From assembly GCA_947626795.1 (NCBI GenBank), contig CANQTH010000019.1, positions 1 through 42,594 on the forward strand: a stretch of DNA of 42,594 nucleotides, read 5' to 3'. A model generated the notes under the pieces. The model saw only the letters and a program-made list of their open reading frames with translations. It was not told the DNA's origin and made no database searches. The DNA is from an uncultured Lachnospiraceae bacterium (GTDB taxonomy: Bacteria; Bacillota; Clostridia; Lachnospirales; Lachnospiraceae). This document shows, one piece after another, positions 7,380-16,126 of this stretch (positions are counted from its first letter, which is position 1; every line of letters begins with the position of its first letter). A program made the translations under genes and the position numbers.

Positions 7380-8753
7380 ATGGCAAGAAGCGTGACAAAA
7401 GATATGACGGCGGGTTCGCCGCGGAAACTGATCCTGCAGTTTGGCGTCCCGTTGTTTTTGGGGATGCTGTTCCAGCAATTTTACAATATGATGGACACGA
7501 TGATCGTAGGGAGATTTTTGGGCGTGGACGCGTTGGCGGCGGTTGGCGCGACGGGATCGGTCAATTTCATGGTCATCGGGTTCTGCATGGGCGTGTGCAA
7601 CGGGTTTGCAATCCCGGTGGCGCAGCAGTTCGGCGCGAAGGATTACCATGCGCTCCGCAAATACGTGGCGAACAGCGTCTGGCTGGCAGCCGCGTTTGCG
7701 GCGGTCATGACGGTTACGGTCTGCGTGCTCTGCCGCCAGATCCTGCTGTGGATGAATACGCCCGCGGATATCATCGACGGCTCTTATCAGTACATATTTG
7801 TGATCTTTTTGGGGATCCCGGTAACGTATCTGTATAACCTGCTTTCCGGCGTGATCCGGTCGCTCGGCGACAGCAAAAGCCCGCTGGTCTTTTTGGTCAT
7901 TTCTTCCATATTAAATATCGTCCTGGATTTTGTGCTGATCCTGGCGTTTTCCATGGGCGTGTCCGGGGCGGCCTGGGCGACGGTGATCTCGCAGGCGGCG
8001 TCCGGGGTCGCCTGCCTGGCTTATATGGCAAGGCGGTTTGAGATGCTCAAGATGACGAAAGAGGAATGGGGCGTGGATCTGGGCTGCATGGCGACGCTCT
8101 GCAACATGGGAATCCCGATGGGGCTGCAGTATTCCATCACGGCGATCGGAAGCGTAATCCTGCAGACGGCCGTGAATACGCTGGGGTCGCTCTATGTGGC
8201 GGCGGTGGCGGCAGGCACGAAGATCAGTATGTTCTTCTGCTGCCCGTTTGACGCGCTTGGCTCGACGATGGCGACCTATGCCGGACAGAACGTAGGGGCG
8301 GGGAAGTTAGGGCGCGTCTCCCAGGGCATGAGGTCCACCTGCGCCATGGGGCTTGCGTACGCCGTCGCGGCCTGCCTTGTCCTGATATTGTTTGGCGAGA
8401 AGATCGCGCTGCTGTTCGTAGATGCGTCGGAAACGGAGGTCTTGCGGAACGTGGGGCGGTTCCTGACGGCGAACAGCCTGTTTTACTTCCCGCTTGCCCT
8501 GGTCAACATCGTGCGCTTTACCATCCAGGGGCTGGGCTTTAGCCGCTTCGCGATCCTGGCCGGGGTGTGCGAGATGGCCGCGCGGGCGTTGGTGGGCATG
8601 GGGCTTGTGCCGGTGTTTGGATATGGCGCCGCGTGCCTGGCAAGCCCTGCTGCCTGGGTCCTGGCGGATCTGTTTTTGATACCCGCATATATCCATGTGA
8701 TGCGCAAGCTGCGCCGTACGATCGGGGCGGATGCGGGCGTAACGGAAACGTAA
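7380..8753 (+). CDS. MATE family multidrug/sodium antiporter
   Basis: 457 residues with about twelve membrane helices in two similar halves. The N-terminus (MTAGSPRKLILQFGVPLFLG) followed by FQQFYNMMDTMIVGRFLG is the signature of the NorM/DinF-type MATE exporters, which expel drugs or metabolites in exchange for Na+ or H+. GGGAAGGGTGGC supplies the ribosome site. The gene lies within a stretch that interrupts the spoVA cluster and has its own promoter and palindromic site, so it is probably not a sporulation gene. Substrate cannot be predicted. Confidence 0.9.
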   Translation: MARSVTKDMTAGSPRKLILQFGVPLFLGMLFQQFYNMMDTMIVGRFLGVDALAAVGATGSVNFMVIGFCMGVCNGFAIPVAQQFGAKDYHALRKYVANSVWLAAAFAAVMTVTVCVLCRQILLWMNTPADIIDGSYQYIFVIFLGIPVTYLYNLLSGVIRSLGDSKSPLVFLVISSILNIVLDFVLILAFSMGVSGAAWATVISQAASGVACLAYMARRFEMLKMTKEEWGVDLGCMATLCNMGIPMGLQYSITAIGSVILQTAVNTLGSLYVAAVAAGTKISMFFCCPFDALGSTMATYAGQNVGAGKLGRVSQGMRSTCAMGLAYAVAACLVLILFGEKIALLFVDASETEVLRNVGRFLTANSLFYFPLALVNIVRFTIQGLGFSRFAILAGVCEMAARALVGMGLVPVFGYGAACLASPAAWVLADLFLIPAYIHVMRKLRRTIGADAGVTET

Positions 8754-8784
8754 TAAAATTTAAGAAAATATTCATAGAAGATGG

Positions 8785-8814
8785 TTGATTTTTTTGCGGC
8801 GTTCATCATATGAT
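8785..8814 (+). promoter_or_regulatory. Sigma-A promoter of the deacetylase-like gene
   Basis: TTGATT (8785-8790), 18-bp spacer, TATGAT (8809-8814), 48 bp before the start. A small hairpin AAACGG-GAAT-CCGTTT sits just ahead of the AGGAG ribosome site and could modulate it. Confidence 0.5.
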
Positions 8815-8862
8815 AGGAAAGATGAATTTACAACAAACGGGAATCCGTTTAGGAGAAATGAC

Positions 8863-10386
8863 ATGGAAAAACAGCGGAATGAGAGGGAAAAAAGCCGGAA
8901 GCCGGGAACGGACCGGAGGTATCTGCAAAAGAAGAGGATGCGCTCGGCGCTCCTGCTGCTGTTGGCCATCAGCGCGGCGGGGATCCTGGCCGGAGCCATA
9001 GCCGCCAGCCAGGACGGCGGGCAGCAGGAGGCGGGCCAGCCGGACGCGGTGGAGACAGGCGCGAGGCCGGCGGGGCAGGGCAGCTCTGGCGGCAGCCGGG
9101 AAGACAGCAAGGCAAAAGAGGAAGAGGAAAAGAAGAAGGCGGCGGCCAGGGAGAAAGAGAAGAGGGACGCGCTTTTGAAAGAGGCGGGAACGCTGGCGGC
9201 GGGATACGACTACGACGGCGCGGTCGAGCTGATCAAGAGCTGGGAAGGCTATGAGGGCGACGCGCAGATGCAGGAGGCGATCTCTGACTATGAGGCGCAA
9301 AAGGCGGAATGCGTCCCGGTCAACGTGGAGGAGATCACCCATATTTTTTACCATACCCTGGTGGTGGACCCGGAGCTTGCGTTCGCGAACCAGGAGACGG
9401 ATCCGCAGGCAGTCGGGAATAACCAGTGGATGACGACGGTGGATGAGTTTAACAAGATCACGCAGGCCATGTATGAGCAGGGCTATGTGCTGGTGGATCT
9501 CCACGACATCGCGAAGGAGACGGTGGATGCGGACGGGACGCCCCACTTTACGCCGGGGGAGATCCTGCTTCCGCCGGATAAGAAAGCATATGTGCTTTCC
9601 CTGGACGATCTGTCCTATTACCACAGCTATGACGGGTATGGGTATGCGTCGAAGCTCGTGCTGGACGAGGACGGGAAGCCGAAATGCGAGTACATACAGC
9701 GCGACGGGACGGTGGCGGTCGGGGATTACGACGTGGTGCCGCTGATGGACCGATTTTTGGAGGAACATCCGGACGCCGCTTACCACAAGGCGCGCGGGAC
9801 GATCGCGCTGACCGGGTACAACGGCGTGCTGGGGTATCGGACGGACATCTCTTACCAGACCGTGCCGGACGACATCGACGCGGATAAGAAGAAATGGCTG
9901 GAGGAACATCCGGATTTTGACCTGGAGACGGAGCGCGCCAATGCGAAAAAAGTGGCGGATGCGCTGAAAGCGGAAGGCTGGAGGTTCGCGAGCCATACCT
10001 GGGGGCATCTGCGGGTAGGCTCGGTTTCCCTGGAACGGCTGCAGAACGACACCGTGCGGTGGCGCGAGAACGTCGAGCCGATCGTCGGGGCGACGGACAC
10101 GATCATCTTTGCCCATGGGGAGGACTTGGCGGGCTGGGAACAGAATTATGAGGATGGCAATGAGAAATATAATTATCTGAGGGATCAGGGCTTCCATTGG
10201 TTCTGCAACGTGGACTCCAAGCAGTATGGCGTGCAGATCTGCGACCATTATGTAAGGCAGAGCCGGAGGAATCTGGACGGGTACCGGATCTACTTTAATT
10301 CGATCGGGGAGCAGGACAGCTTGTCCGATCTGTTTGACGCGGCCAAGATCATCGATCCCAAGCGCCCTCCGGTGCATCCGCTGTAA
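8863..10386 (+). CDS. Membrane-anchored polysaccharide deacetylase-like protein
   Basis: 507 residues. A basic N-terminus leads into a membrane helix at about 28-48 with no clear cleavage site, then a charged linker (about 50-105) and a short helical segment. From about 155 on the protein resembles NodB-type polysaccharide deacetylases: LSLDDL at 245-250 fits the metal-binding Asp motif, and SHTWGH at 377-382 fits the His-x-x-x-His motif. The domain is longer than a minimal NodB fold, with inserts between the two motifs. It is probably extracellular and acts on wall or capsule glycans; the substrate is unknown. ATG 8863 follows AGGAGAAATGAC. An earlier in-frame start at 8785 lies inside the promoter and is rejected. 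A strong terminator follows. Confidence 0.75.
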   Translation: MEKQRNEREKSRKPGTDRRYLQKKRMRSALLLLLAISAAGILAGAIAASQDGGQQEAGQPDAVETGARPAGQGSSGGSREDSKAKEEEEKKKAAAREKEKRDALLKEAGTLAAGYDYDGAVELIKSWEGYEGDAQMQEAISDYEAQKAECVPVNVEEITHIFYHTLVVDPELAFANQETDPQAVGNNQWMTTVDEFNKITQAMYEQGYVLVDLHDIAKETVDADGTPHFTPGEILLPPDKKAYVLSLDDLSYYHSYDGYGYASKLVLDEDGKPKCEYIQRDGTVAVGDYDVVPLMDRFLEEHPDAAYHKARGTIALTGYNGVLGYRTDISYQTVPDDIDADKKKWLEEHPDFDLETERANAKKVADALKAEGWRFASHTWGHLRVGSVSLERLQNDTVRWRENVEPIVGATDTIIFAHGEDLAGWEQNYEDGNEKYNYLRDQGFHWFCNVDSKQYGVQICDHYVRQSRRNLDGYRIYFNSIGEQDSLSDLFDAAKIIDPKRPPVHPL

Positions 10387-10431
10387 GAGCGGGAGGGGAT
10401 AGGACGGGTAAAATTTTTTACGGATGAAAAG

Positions 10432-10468
10432 CAGGCAGGTTTCTTGAAAAAGAGGCTTGCCTGTTTTT
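10432..10468 (+). terminator. Rho-independent terminator before spoVAD
   Basis: Fourteen paired positions with three wobbles, CAGGCAGGTTTCTT (10432-10445) and AAGAGGCTTGCCTG (10450-10463), a GAAA loop and five Ts. It isolates spoVAD-spoVAE from the genes upstream. Confidence 0.85.
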
Positions 10469-10534
10469 ATATTCCGGGAACGCCGCTTCCGGCCGGGCAA
10501 GGGCGCGCGGGCGGATCCTGAAAATGGATCGGCG

Positions 10535-10564
10535 CGAATGAAAATGAAAAAATTGGGCAGAATA
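10535..10564 (+). promoter_or_regulatory. Candidate sigma-G/F promoter of spoVAD-spoVAE
   Basis: CGAATG (10535-10540), exactly 17 bp, then CAGAATA (10558-10564). It matches TGAATA at four of six and CATACTA at five of seven positions. Its position just after a strong terminator, and the need for forespore expression of spoVAD, support it. The rest of 10470-10642 shows no gene. Confidence 0.4.
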
Positions 10565-10642
10565 GTTCGCATAGCAAAAGGTTTTCTGCGGGCCTTGCGC
10601 CATCCGGCGGCCCGGGAAGACCGGAAACGAGGAGGGAATCTT

Positions 10643-11659
10643 ATGGCAGAGGCAATCGGGGCGCAGAGCATTCAGTTTTCGCAGCCGCCGTACATCTTAA
10701 GCAGCGCGAGCGTCGTAGGCACGAAGGAAGGCGAAGGGCCGTTAGGGGAATTGTTCGACGTGGTGGGCGCGGACGATAAATTTGGGGAAGAGAGCTGGGA
10801 AGAGGCGGAAAGCACGCTGCAAAAAGAGGCGGCGACGTTGGCGTTTGGGAAAGCGGATCTGGCGAAGGAGGACGTCCGGTATATTTTTGGCGGGGACCTG
10901 TTAGGGCAGAATATCGCGACGACGTTTGGCCTGATGGAGCTTGGCATTCCCCTGTTCGGGCTGTACGGCGCCTGTTCTACCGCAGGAGAGGCCCTTATCC
11001 TGGCGTCCATGGCGGTCGCCGGGGGATATGCGGACAACGTCCTGGCCGTCACGTCCAGCCATTTCGCAAGCGCGGAAAAGCAGTTCCGTTTTCCCCTGGA
11101 ATATGCCAATCAAAGGCCCTTATCATCTACCTGGACGGTTACGGGAAGCGGAGCCTTTGTACTTGGGGCAAAACGGGGCAATGTGAGGGTCGCGGGCGCC
11201 ACGCCCGGGAAAGCGGTGGATTACGGCGTGAAGGATTCCATGAACATGGGCGCGGCCATGGCCCCGGCGGCCTGCGATACCATTTATCGGAATCTTGTTG
11301 ATTTTGGCAGGAAGCCGGAGGATTATGACAAGATCGTAACCGGGGACTTGGGGACGGTCGGCCGGGAGATCCTGCTCGGCCTTTTGAAAGAAAAAGGCTT
11401 TGACATTTCCGACGTGCATATGGACTGCGGGATCGAGATTTACGATAGCAAAGAGCAGAATACGAACGCGGGCGGAAGCGGCTGCGGCTGCTCCGCCGTG
11501 ACATTGAGCGCGGCTATTTTGCCGAAGTTAGAACATGGGGCGTACCGACGCGTTCTGTTTGTCCCGACCGGGGCGCTGCTGTCCACGGTCAGCTTTAACG
11601 AGGGGCAGAGCGTCCCTGGGATCGCGCATGGCGTGGTTTTGGAATACGCCGGGGAATAA
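10643..11659 (+). CDS. spoVAD: Stage V sporulation protein AD
   Basis: 338 residues with a thiolase-like fold; SpoVAD binds dipicolinic acid directly at the forespore inner membrane. The opening SIQFSQPPYILSSASVVG with EGEGPLGELFD just after is typical, as are LFGLYGACSTAGEAL and GDLGTVGREILLGLL further on. ATG 10643 is preceded by GAGGAGGGAATCTT. The longer open frame from 10457 is not used. It is followed after 11 bp by spoVAE. Together with a private terminator and candidate forespore promoter upstream, it forms a second spoVA transcription unit detached from spoVAA-AB-AC. Confidence 0.94.
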   Translation: MAEAIGAQSIQFSQPPYILSSASVVGTKEGEGPLGELFDVVGADDKFGEESWEEAESTLQKEAATLAFGKADLAKEDVRYIFGGDLLGQNIATTFGLMELGIPLFGLYGACSTAGEALILASMAVAGGYADNVLAVTSSHFASAEKQFRFPLEYANQRPLSSTWTVTGSGAFVLGAKRGNVRVAGATPGKAVDYGVKDSMNMGAAMAPAACDTIYRNLVDFGRKPEDYDKIVTGDLGTVGREILLGLLKEKGFDISDVHMDCGIEIYDSKEQNTNAGGSGCGCSAVTLSAAILPKLEHGAYRRVLFVPTGALLSTVSFNEGQSVPGIAHGVVLEYAGE

Positions 11660-11670
11660 GGAGGGAAACG

Positions 11671-12033
11671 ATGGATTATGTGAATGCCTTTTGGGTAGGC
11701 GGGCTGATCTGCGCGTTGGTGCAGATCCTGATGGAAAAAACGAAAATGCTTCCGGGCAGGATCATGGTGCTGCTCGTATGCGGCGGGGCAGTGTTAGGGG
11801 CGCTGCAGATTTACGGGCCGCTGAAGGATTTTGCCGGGGCGGGCGCGAGCGTCCCGCTCTTGGGGTTTGGAGACACCCTGTGGGAAGGGGTAAAAGAAGC
11901 CGTGGACACAGACGGGTTCATCGGGATCTTCAAGGGCGGCTTTACGGCAAGCGCGGCAGGGATCTCGGCGGCGTTGGTGTTTGGGTATCTGGCGAGCCTG
12001 ATCTTCCAGCCAAAAATGAAAAACCAAGTATAA
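11671..12033 (+). CDS. spoVAE: Stage V sporulation protein AE
   Basis: 120 residues with about four membrane helices, starting MDYVNAFWVGGLICALVQIL, which is a close SpoVAE-type opening, and containing GAGASVPLLGFGDTLWEGV. It is a membrane subunit of the dipicolinic acid channel. AAGGAGGGAAACG precedes the ATG, 11 bp after spoVAD. The length fits the SpoVAEb form. Confidence 0.92.
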   Translation: MDYVNAFWVGGLICALVQILMEKTKMLPGRIMVLLVCGGAVLGALQIYGPLKDFAGAGASVPLLGFGDTLWEGVKEAVDTDGFIGIFKGGFTASAAGISAALVFGYLASLIFQPKMKNQV

Positions 12034-12056
12034 ACTTGAGAAGATTGCCCATAATT
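12027..12056 (+). promoter_or_regulatory. Possible forespore promoter of the lipoprotein gene
   Basis: AGTATA (12027-12032), 17 bp, CATAATT (12050-12056). Agreement with sigma-G/F consensus is partial (4/6 and 5/7). It overlaps the end of spoVAE and lies 39 bp before the lipoprotein start. Confidence 0.3.
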
Positions 12057-12095
12057 AATGTGGTAACAGAATATTTTCGCAAAGGAGAGCTTATT

Positions 12096-12464
12096 ATGAG
12101 ACAGTTAAGGAAAATCTTAGTGGGATGCTTGATGGTATTCGTGTTGGGCAACGCGACGGCTTGCGGGAATGTCAGCGACTCTGACACGAACGACGCGACC
12201 GACAACACGAATGGACAGACCGATCTGCCGGACAGCGCGGAGGACGACGCGGACGGCGACGCGGCAGGAATTGCGGACGGCGGCAAGGTCAAAGGGGCGA
12301 GCGACGTCAATGAGAGCAATAAGGACGGCGTCTTAAACGACGTCGGCGACGAGATCGTGGACGGCGTGGAAGACATCGGGAACGATGTGAAAAACGGCGT
12401 GAACGAAATAACGGACGAGAACAACGCGGACGACGGAACGGGCAGCAAAGCGTCCAATCCGTAA
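12096..12464 (+). CDS. Small acidic putative lipoprotein
   Basis: 122 residues. A basic start (MRQLRKIL) and a hydrophobic stretch end at NATAC, a relaxed lipobox that would place the lipid on Cys23. The mature part is extremely rich in Asp, Asn and Gly, with a weakly repeated VNDVGDEIVDGVEDIGNDV-type amphipathic section. AAAGGAGAGC gives a good ribosome site. It follows spoVAE and may share forespore expression through the candidate promoter at 12027, so a role on the spore membrane is possible but unproven. The family is not recognised with confidence. Confidence 0.65.
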   Translation: MRQLRKILVGCLMVFVLGNATACGNVSDSDTNDATDNTNGQTDLPDSAEDDADGDAAGIADGGKVKGASDVNESNKDGVLNDVGDEIVDGVEDIGNDVKNGVNEITDENNADDGTGSKASNP

Positions 12465-12482
12465 TCGGAAAGAGATGGGAAG

Positions 12483-12609
12483 CGGACGGCAGGCCGTCCG
12501 ATCCGAGACAGGGAATGAACGGATCGAAAAGCGGAGTGGCAGGCCATTCCATCCGCGGTCCGAAAGAGATGGAAAACGGAGCGGATGGCCATTCCATCCG
12601 CGGTCCGAA
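12483..12609 (+). repeat. Tandem array of three small hairpins
   Basis: Units of 45-50 bp, each with a 7-bp stem and 4-nt loop: CGGACGG/CCGTCCG (12483-12500), GGAGTGG/CCATTCC (12533-12550) and GGAGCGG/CCATTCC (12578-12595). Units 2 and 3 share GGCCATTCCATCCGCGGTCC. The stems are mostly preserved although the bases differ. It lies between the lipoprotein stop and the terminator. Confidence 0.6.
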
Positions 12610-12624
12610 AAGAGGACAGGGAAA

Positions 12625-12661
12625 GGGCTGCATGGCGTATGAGGCCATGCAGCCCTATTTT
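12625..12661 (+). terminator. Strong, probably bidirectional terminator
   Basis: A perfect 12-bp stem, GGGCTGCATGGC (12625-12636) with GCCATGCAGCCC (12644-12655), followed by TATTTT on the plus strand and CTTTCCC on the minus strand. It lies between converging transcription units and could end both the lipoprotein and guaB mRNAs. Confidence 0.7.
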
Positions 12662-12785
12662 GCGCGTATGCACAGGCAGCAAATGTCAGAAAACTGCCTG
12701 CGGTTTGCGCCTCAAAGCAAACAGACGCCCAGAAATTTGAGAGTTAGGGGAATAAAGACGCCTGCCGCTTTGGTCTGGTATTTCT

Positions 12786-14314
<1,529 letters not shown>

Positions 14315-14316
14315 TA

Positions 14317-14345
14317 TTTACTTTGAAAAAAAAATACGATATGAT
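14317..14345 (+). promoter_or_regulatory. Sigma-A promoter of hisA-degV
   Basis: TTTACT (14317-14322), 17-bp spacer, TATGAT (14340-14345). It is back to back with the guaB promoter, the two -35 boxes being 2 bp apart. Confidence 0.5.
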
Positions 14346-14402
14346 TATTTTGGAAGGAAAACCATTCAGCCTTCGGAATTTTGAGGTAGGAGGAAGAGGG
14401 AC

Positions 14403-15182
14403 ATGAGATTTCGGCCGTGCATTGACATCCACAATGGAAAAGTGAAGCAGATCGTAGGCGGCAGCTTGCGGGACGAGGGCGGCTGGGCGGAGGAAAACTT
14501 CGTGTCGGAGCAGGACGCCCCTTTTTTTGCGAGGCTGTACCGCAGGCATGGCTTAAAGGGCGGCCATGTCATTTTGCTGAATCCTGCGGAGAGCGAATAT
14601 TATGAGGCGACGAAGGCGCAGGCGATGGCGGCCCTTGGCGCGTATCCCGGCGGGATGCAGGTCGGGGGCGGCGTCCATGCGGGGAATGCGCGGGAGTTTT
14701 TGGAGGCCGGGGCGAGCCACGTCATCGTGACTTCCTACGTGTTCCAGGACGGGAAGATCCACTATGGGAACCTGGAGAAGCTGTGCCGCGTCGCCGGGAA
14801 GGAACGGCTGACGCTGGATTTGAGCTGCAGGCGGCGCGGGGACGGCTATTACATCGTGACCGACCGCTGGCAGAAGTTCACGGACGAGAAGCTCGGAGCG
14901 CCGCTGTTAGACCGCCTTTCGGCCTATGCGGACGAATTTTTGGTCCATGCCGTGGACGTGGAGGGAAAGGCGCAGGGCATTGAGAGGGAGCTTGCGGAGC
15001 TTTTGGGGGACTGGGGGAAGATCCCGGTCACTTACGCCGGGGGCGTGGGGAGCTTTGAGGACTTAAAGGAGCTGAAGGAGCTGGGAAAAGGCAGGCTGGA
15101 CGTCACGGTCGGCAGCGCGCTGGATCTGTTTGGCGGGGAGATGCCGTTTGAGGAAACGCTGCGGTTTTGCAGGCAAGGATAA
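14403..15182 (+). CDS. hisA: Phosphoribosylformimino-AICAR-P isomerase, eukaryotic (HIS6) type
   Basis: 259-residue TIM-barrel isomerase for the fourth step of histidine synthesis (ProFAR to PRFAR). The opening MRFRPCIDIHNGKVKQIVGG, with the catalytic Asp8, the long loop SLRDEGGWAEENFVSEQDAP and GGHVILLNP resemble yeast HIS6 rather than the usual bacterial HisA. GMQVGGGVH and VTYAGGVGS are the two phosphate-binding turns. It stands alone without other his genes, separated from guaB by a divergent promoter region and followed closely by degV. AGGTAGGAGGAAGAGGGAC precedes the ATG. The subfamily call rests on memory of the HIS6 pattern. Confidence 0.85.
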   Translation: MRFRPCIDIHNGKVKQIVGGSLRDEGGWAEENFVSEQDAPFFARLYRRHGLKGGHVILLNPAESEYYEATKAQAMAALGAYPGGMQVGGGVHAGNAREFLEAGASHVIVTSYVFQDGKIHYGNLEKLCRVAGKERLTLDLSCRRRGDGYYIVTDRWQKFTDEKLGAPLLDRLSAYADEFLVHAVDVEGKAQGIERELAELLGDWGKIPVTYAGGVGSFEDLKELKELGKGRLDVTVGSALDLFGGEMPFEETLRFCRQG

Positions 15183-15197
15183 AGGAGGATGAGGAAT

Positions 15198-16049
15198 ATG
15201 GTAAGGATCATAGCGGATAGCACTTGCGATCTGCCGGAACAATTGCTGCGCGAATATGAGATCGCGACGGTTCCGCAGCATATTGTTTTAGGGGAGAATG
15301 AGTATCAGGACTGGATCGGGATTTCCCCGGAGGAGATCTTCCGGTGGTCGGACGAGAACAAGACGACCCCGAAAACGTCCGGGGTGAACTTGGAGGACGC
15401 GATGGCGATGATGGGGCCGATCGCCGCGGCCGGGGATGAGATGGCCATCTTCACGATTTCCGGAAAGATGTCAACGACTGCCAACGTGTTCCGCATGGCG
15501 GCGGAGGAGCTGGGGATCAGTGAGAAAGCTGCGGTCGTGGATTCTGGAAGCCTTTCCACGGGGAACGGGCTTTTGGCGATCGAGGCGGCGATCATGGCGC
15601 GGGAAGGGAAGCGGCTGGATGAGATAGCGGAGCGGATGGAACGTCTAAGGCCGCTCGTCCGCGCGAGCTTTATCGTGGACACGCTGGAATATCTGCATCG
15701 CGGCGGCAGATGCAGCGGCGTGGCCGCGCTTGCGGGAGGCATATTGAAATTGCATCCGAAGATCGTCGTAAAGGACGGGGCGATGGAGGCGGATAAGAAA
15801 TACCGCGGGAAATTGGAGAATGTGATCCTCGATTATGTGAGGGATCTGGAAGGCGACTGGAAGGCTGCGGCTTCGGACCGGGTATTTATCACGCATTCCG
15901 GCTGCCGGAGGGAGATCGTGGATGCGGTCTACGGCTGCCTGAAGGAGTCCGGCTGCTTCCGGGAGATCTGGGAGGCAAGGACGGGCGGCGTGACGTCCTC
16001 CCATTGCGGGCCGGGGACGCTGGGCGTGATGTATCTTTTGAAGGAGTGA
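15198..16049 (+). CDS. DegV family fatty-acid-binding protein
   Basis: 283 residues of the DegV/FakB family, which bind a fatty acid and in FakB present it to a fatty-acid kinase. Typical parts are MVRIIADSTCDLPEQLLREY at the start, KTTPKTSGVN near residue 60, the phosphate-site-like TISGKMSTTANV, and STGNGLLAIEAA. ATG 15198 is preferred over ATG 15189 because AAAGGAGG ends 9 bp before it and abuts the earlier ATG. It follows hisA by 15 bp and probably shares its mRNA. No kinase gene is adjacent, so the partner is unknown. Confidence 0.9.
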   Translation: MVRIIADSTCDLPEQLLREYEIATVPQHIVLGENEYQDWIGISPEEIFRWSDENKTTPKTSGVNLEDAMAMMGPIAAAGDEMAIFTISGKMSTTANVFRMAAEELGISEKAAVVDSGSLSTGNGLLAIEAAIMAREGKRLDEIAERMERLRPLVRASFIVDTLEYLHRGGRCSGVAALAGGILKLHPKIVVKDGAMEADKKYRGKLENVILDYVRDLEGDWKAAASDRVFITHSGCRREIVDAVYGCLKESGCFREIWEARTGGVTSSHCGPGTLGVMYLLKE

Positions 16050-16126
16050 GGGAACTAGAAAAAATGCATGAATGTTTTGAAGTTGCTAAGTTGCTGAAGT
16101 TAAGGAAAGAGAAGGAGAGACACAGG

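Noticed and set aside
8806-10671. 621-codon minus-strand open frame
   Set aside because: It is the antisense shadow of the deacetylase-like gene; it lacks a ribosome site and its protein is rich in Arg, Leu and Pro as expected from reversed GC-rich codons.
12483-12609. Possible CRISPR-like repeats
   Set aside because: There are only three units, without uniform spacers or cas genes; the similarity continues through the intervening sequence, so it is a tandem repeat.
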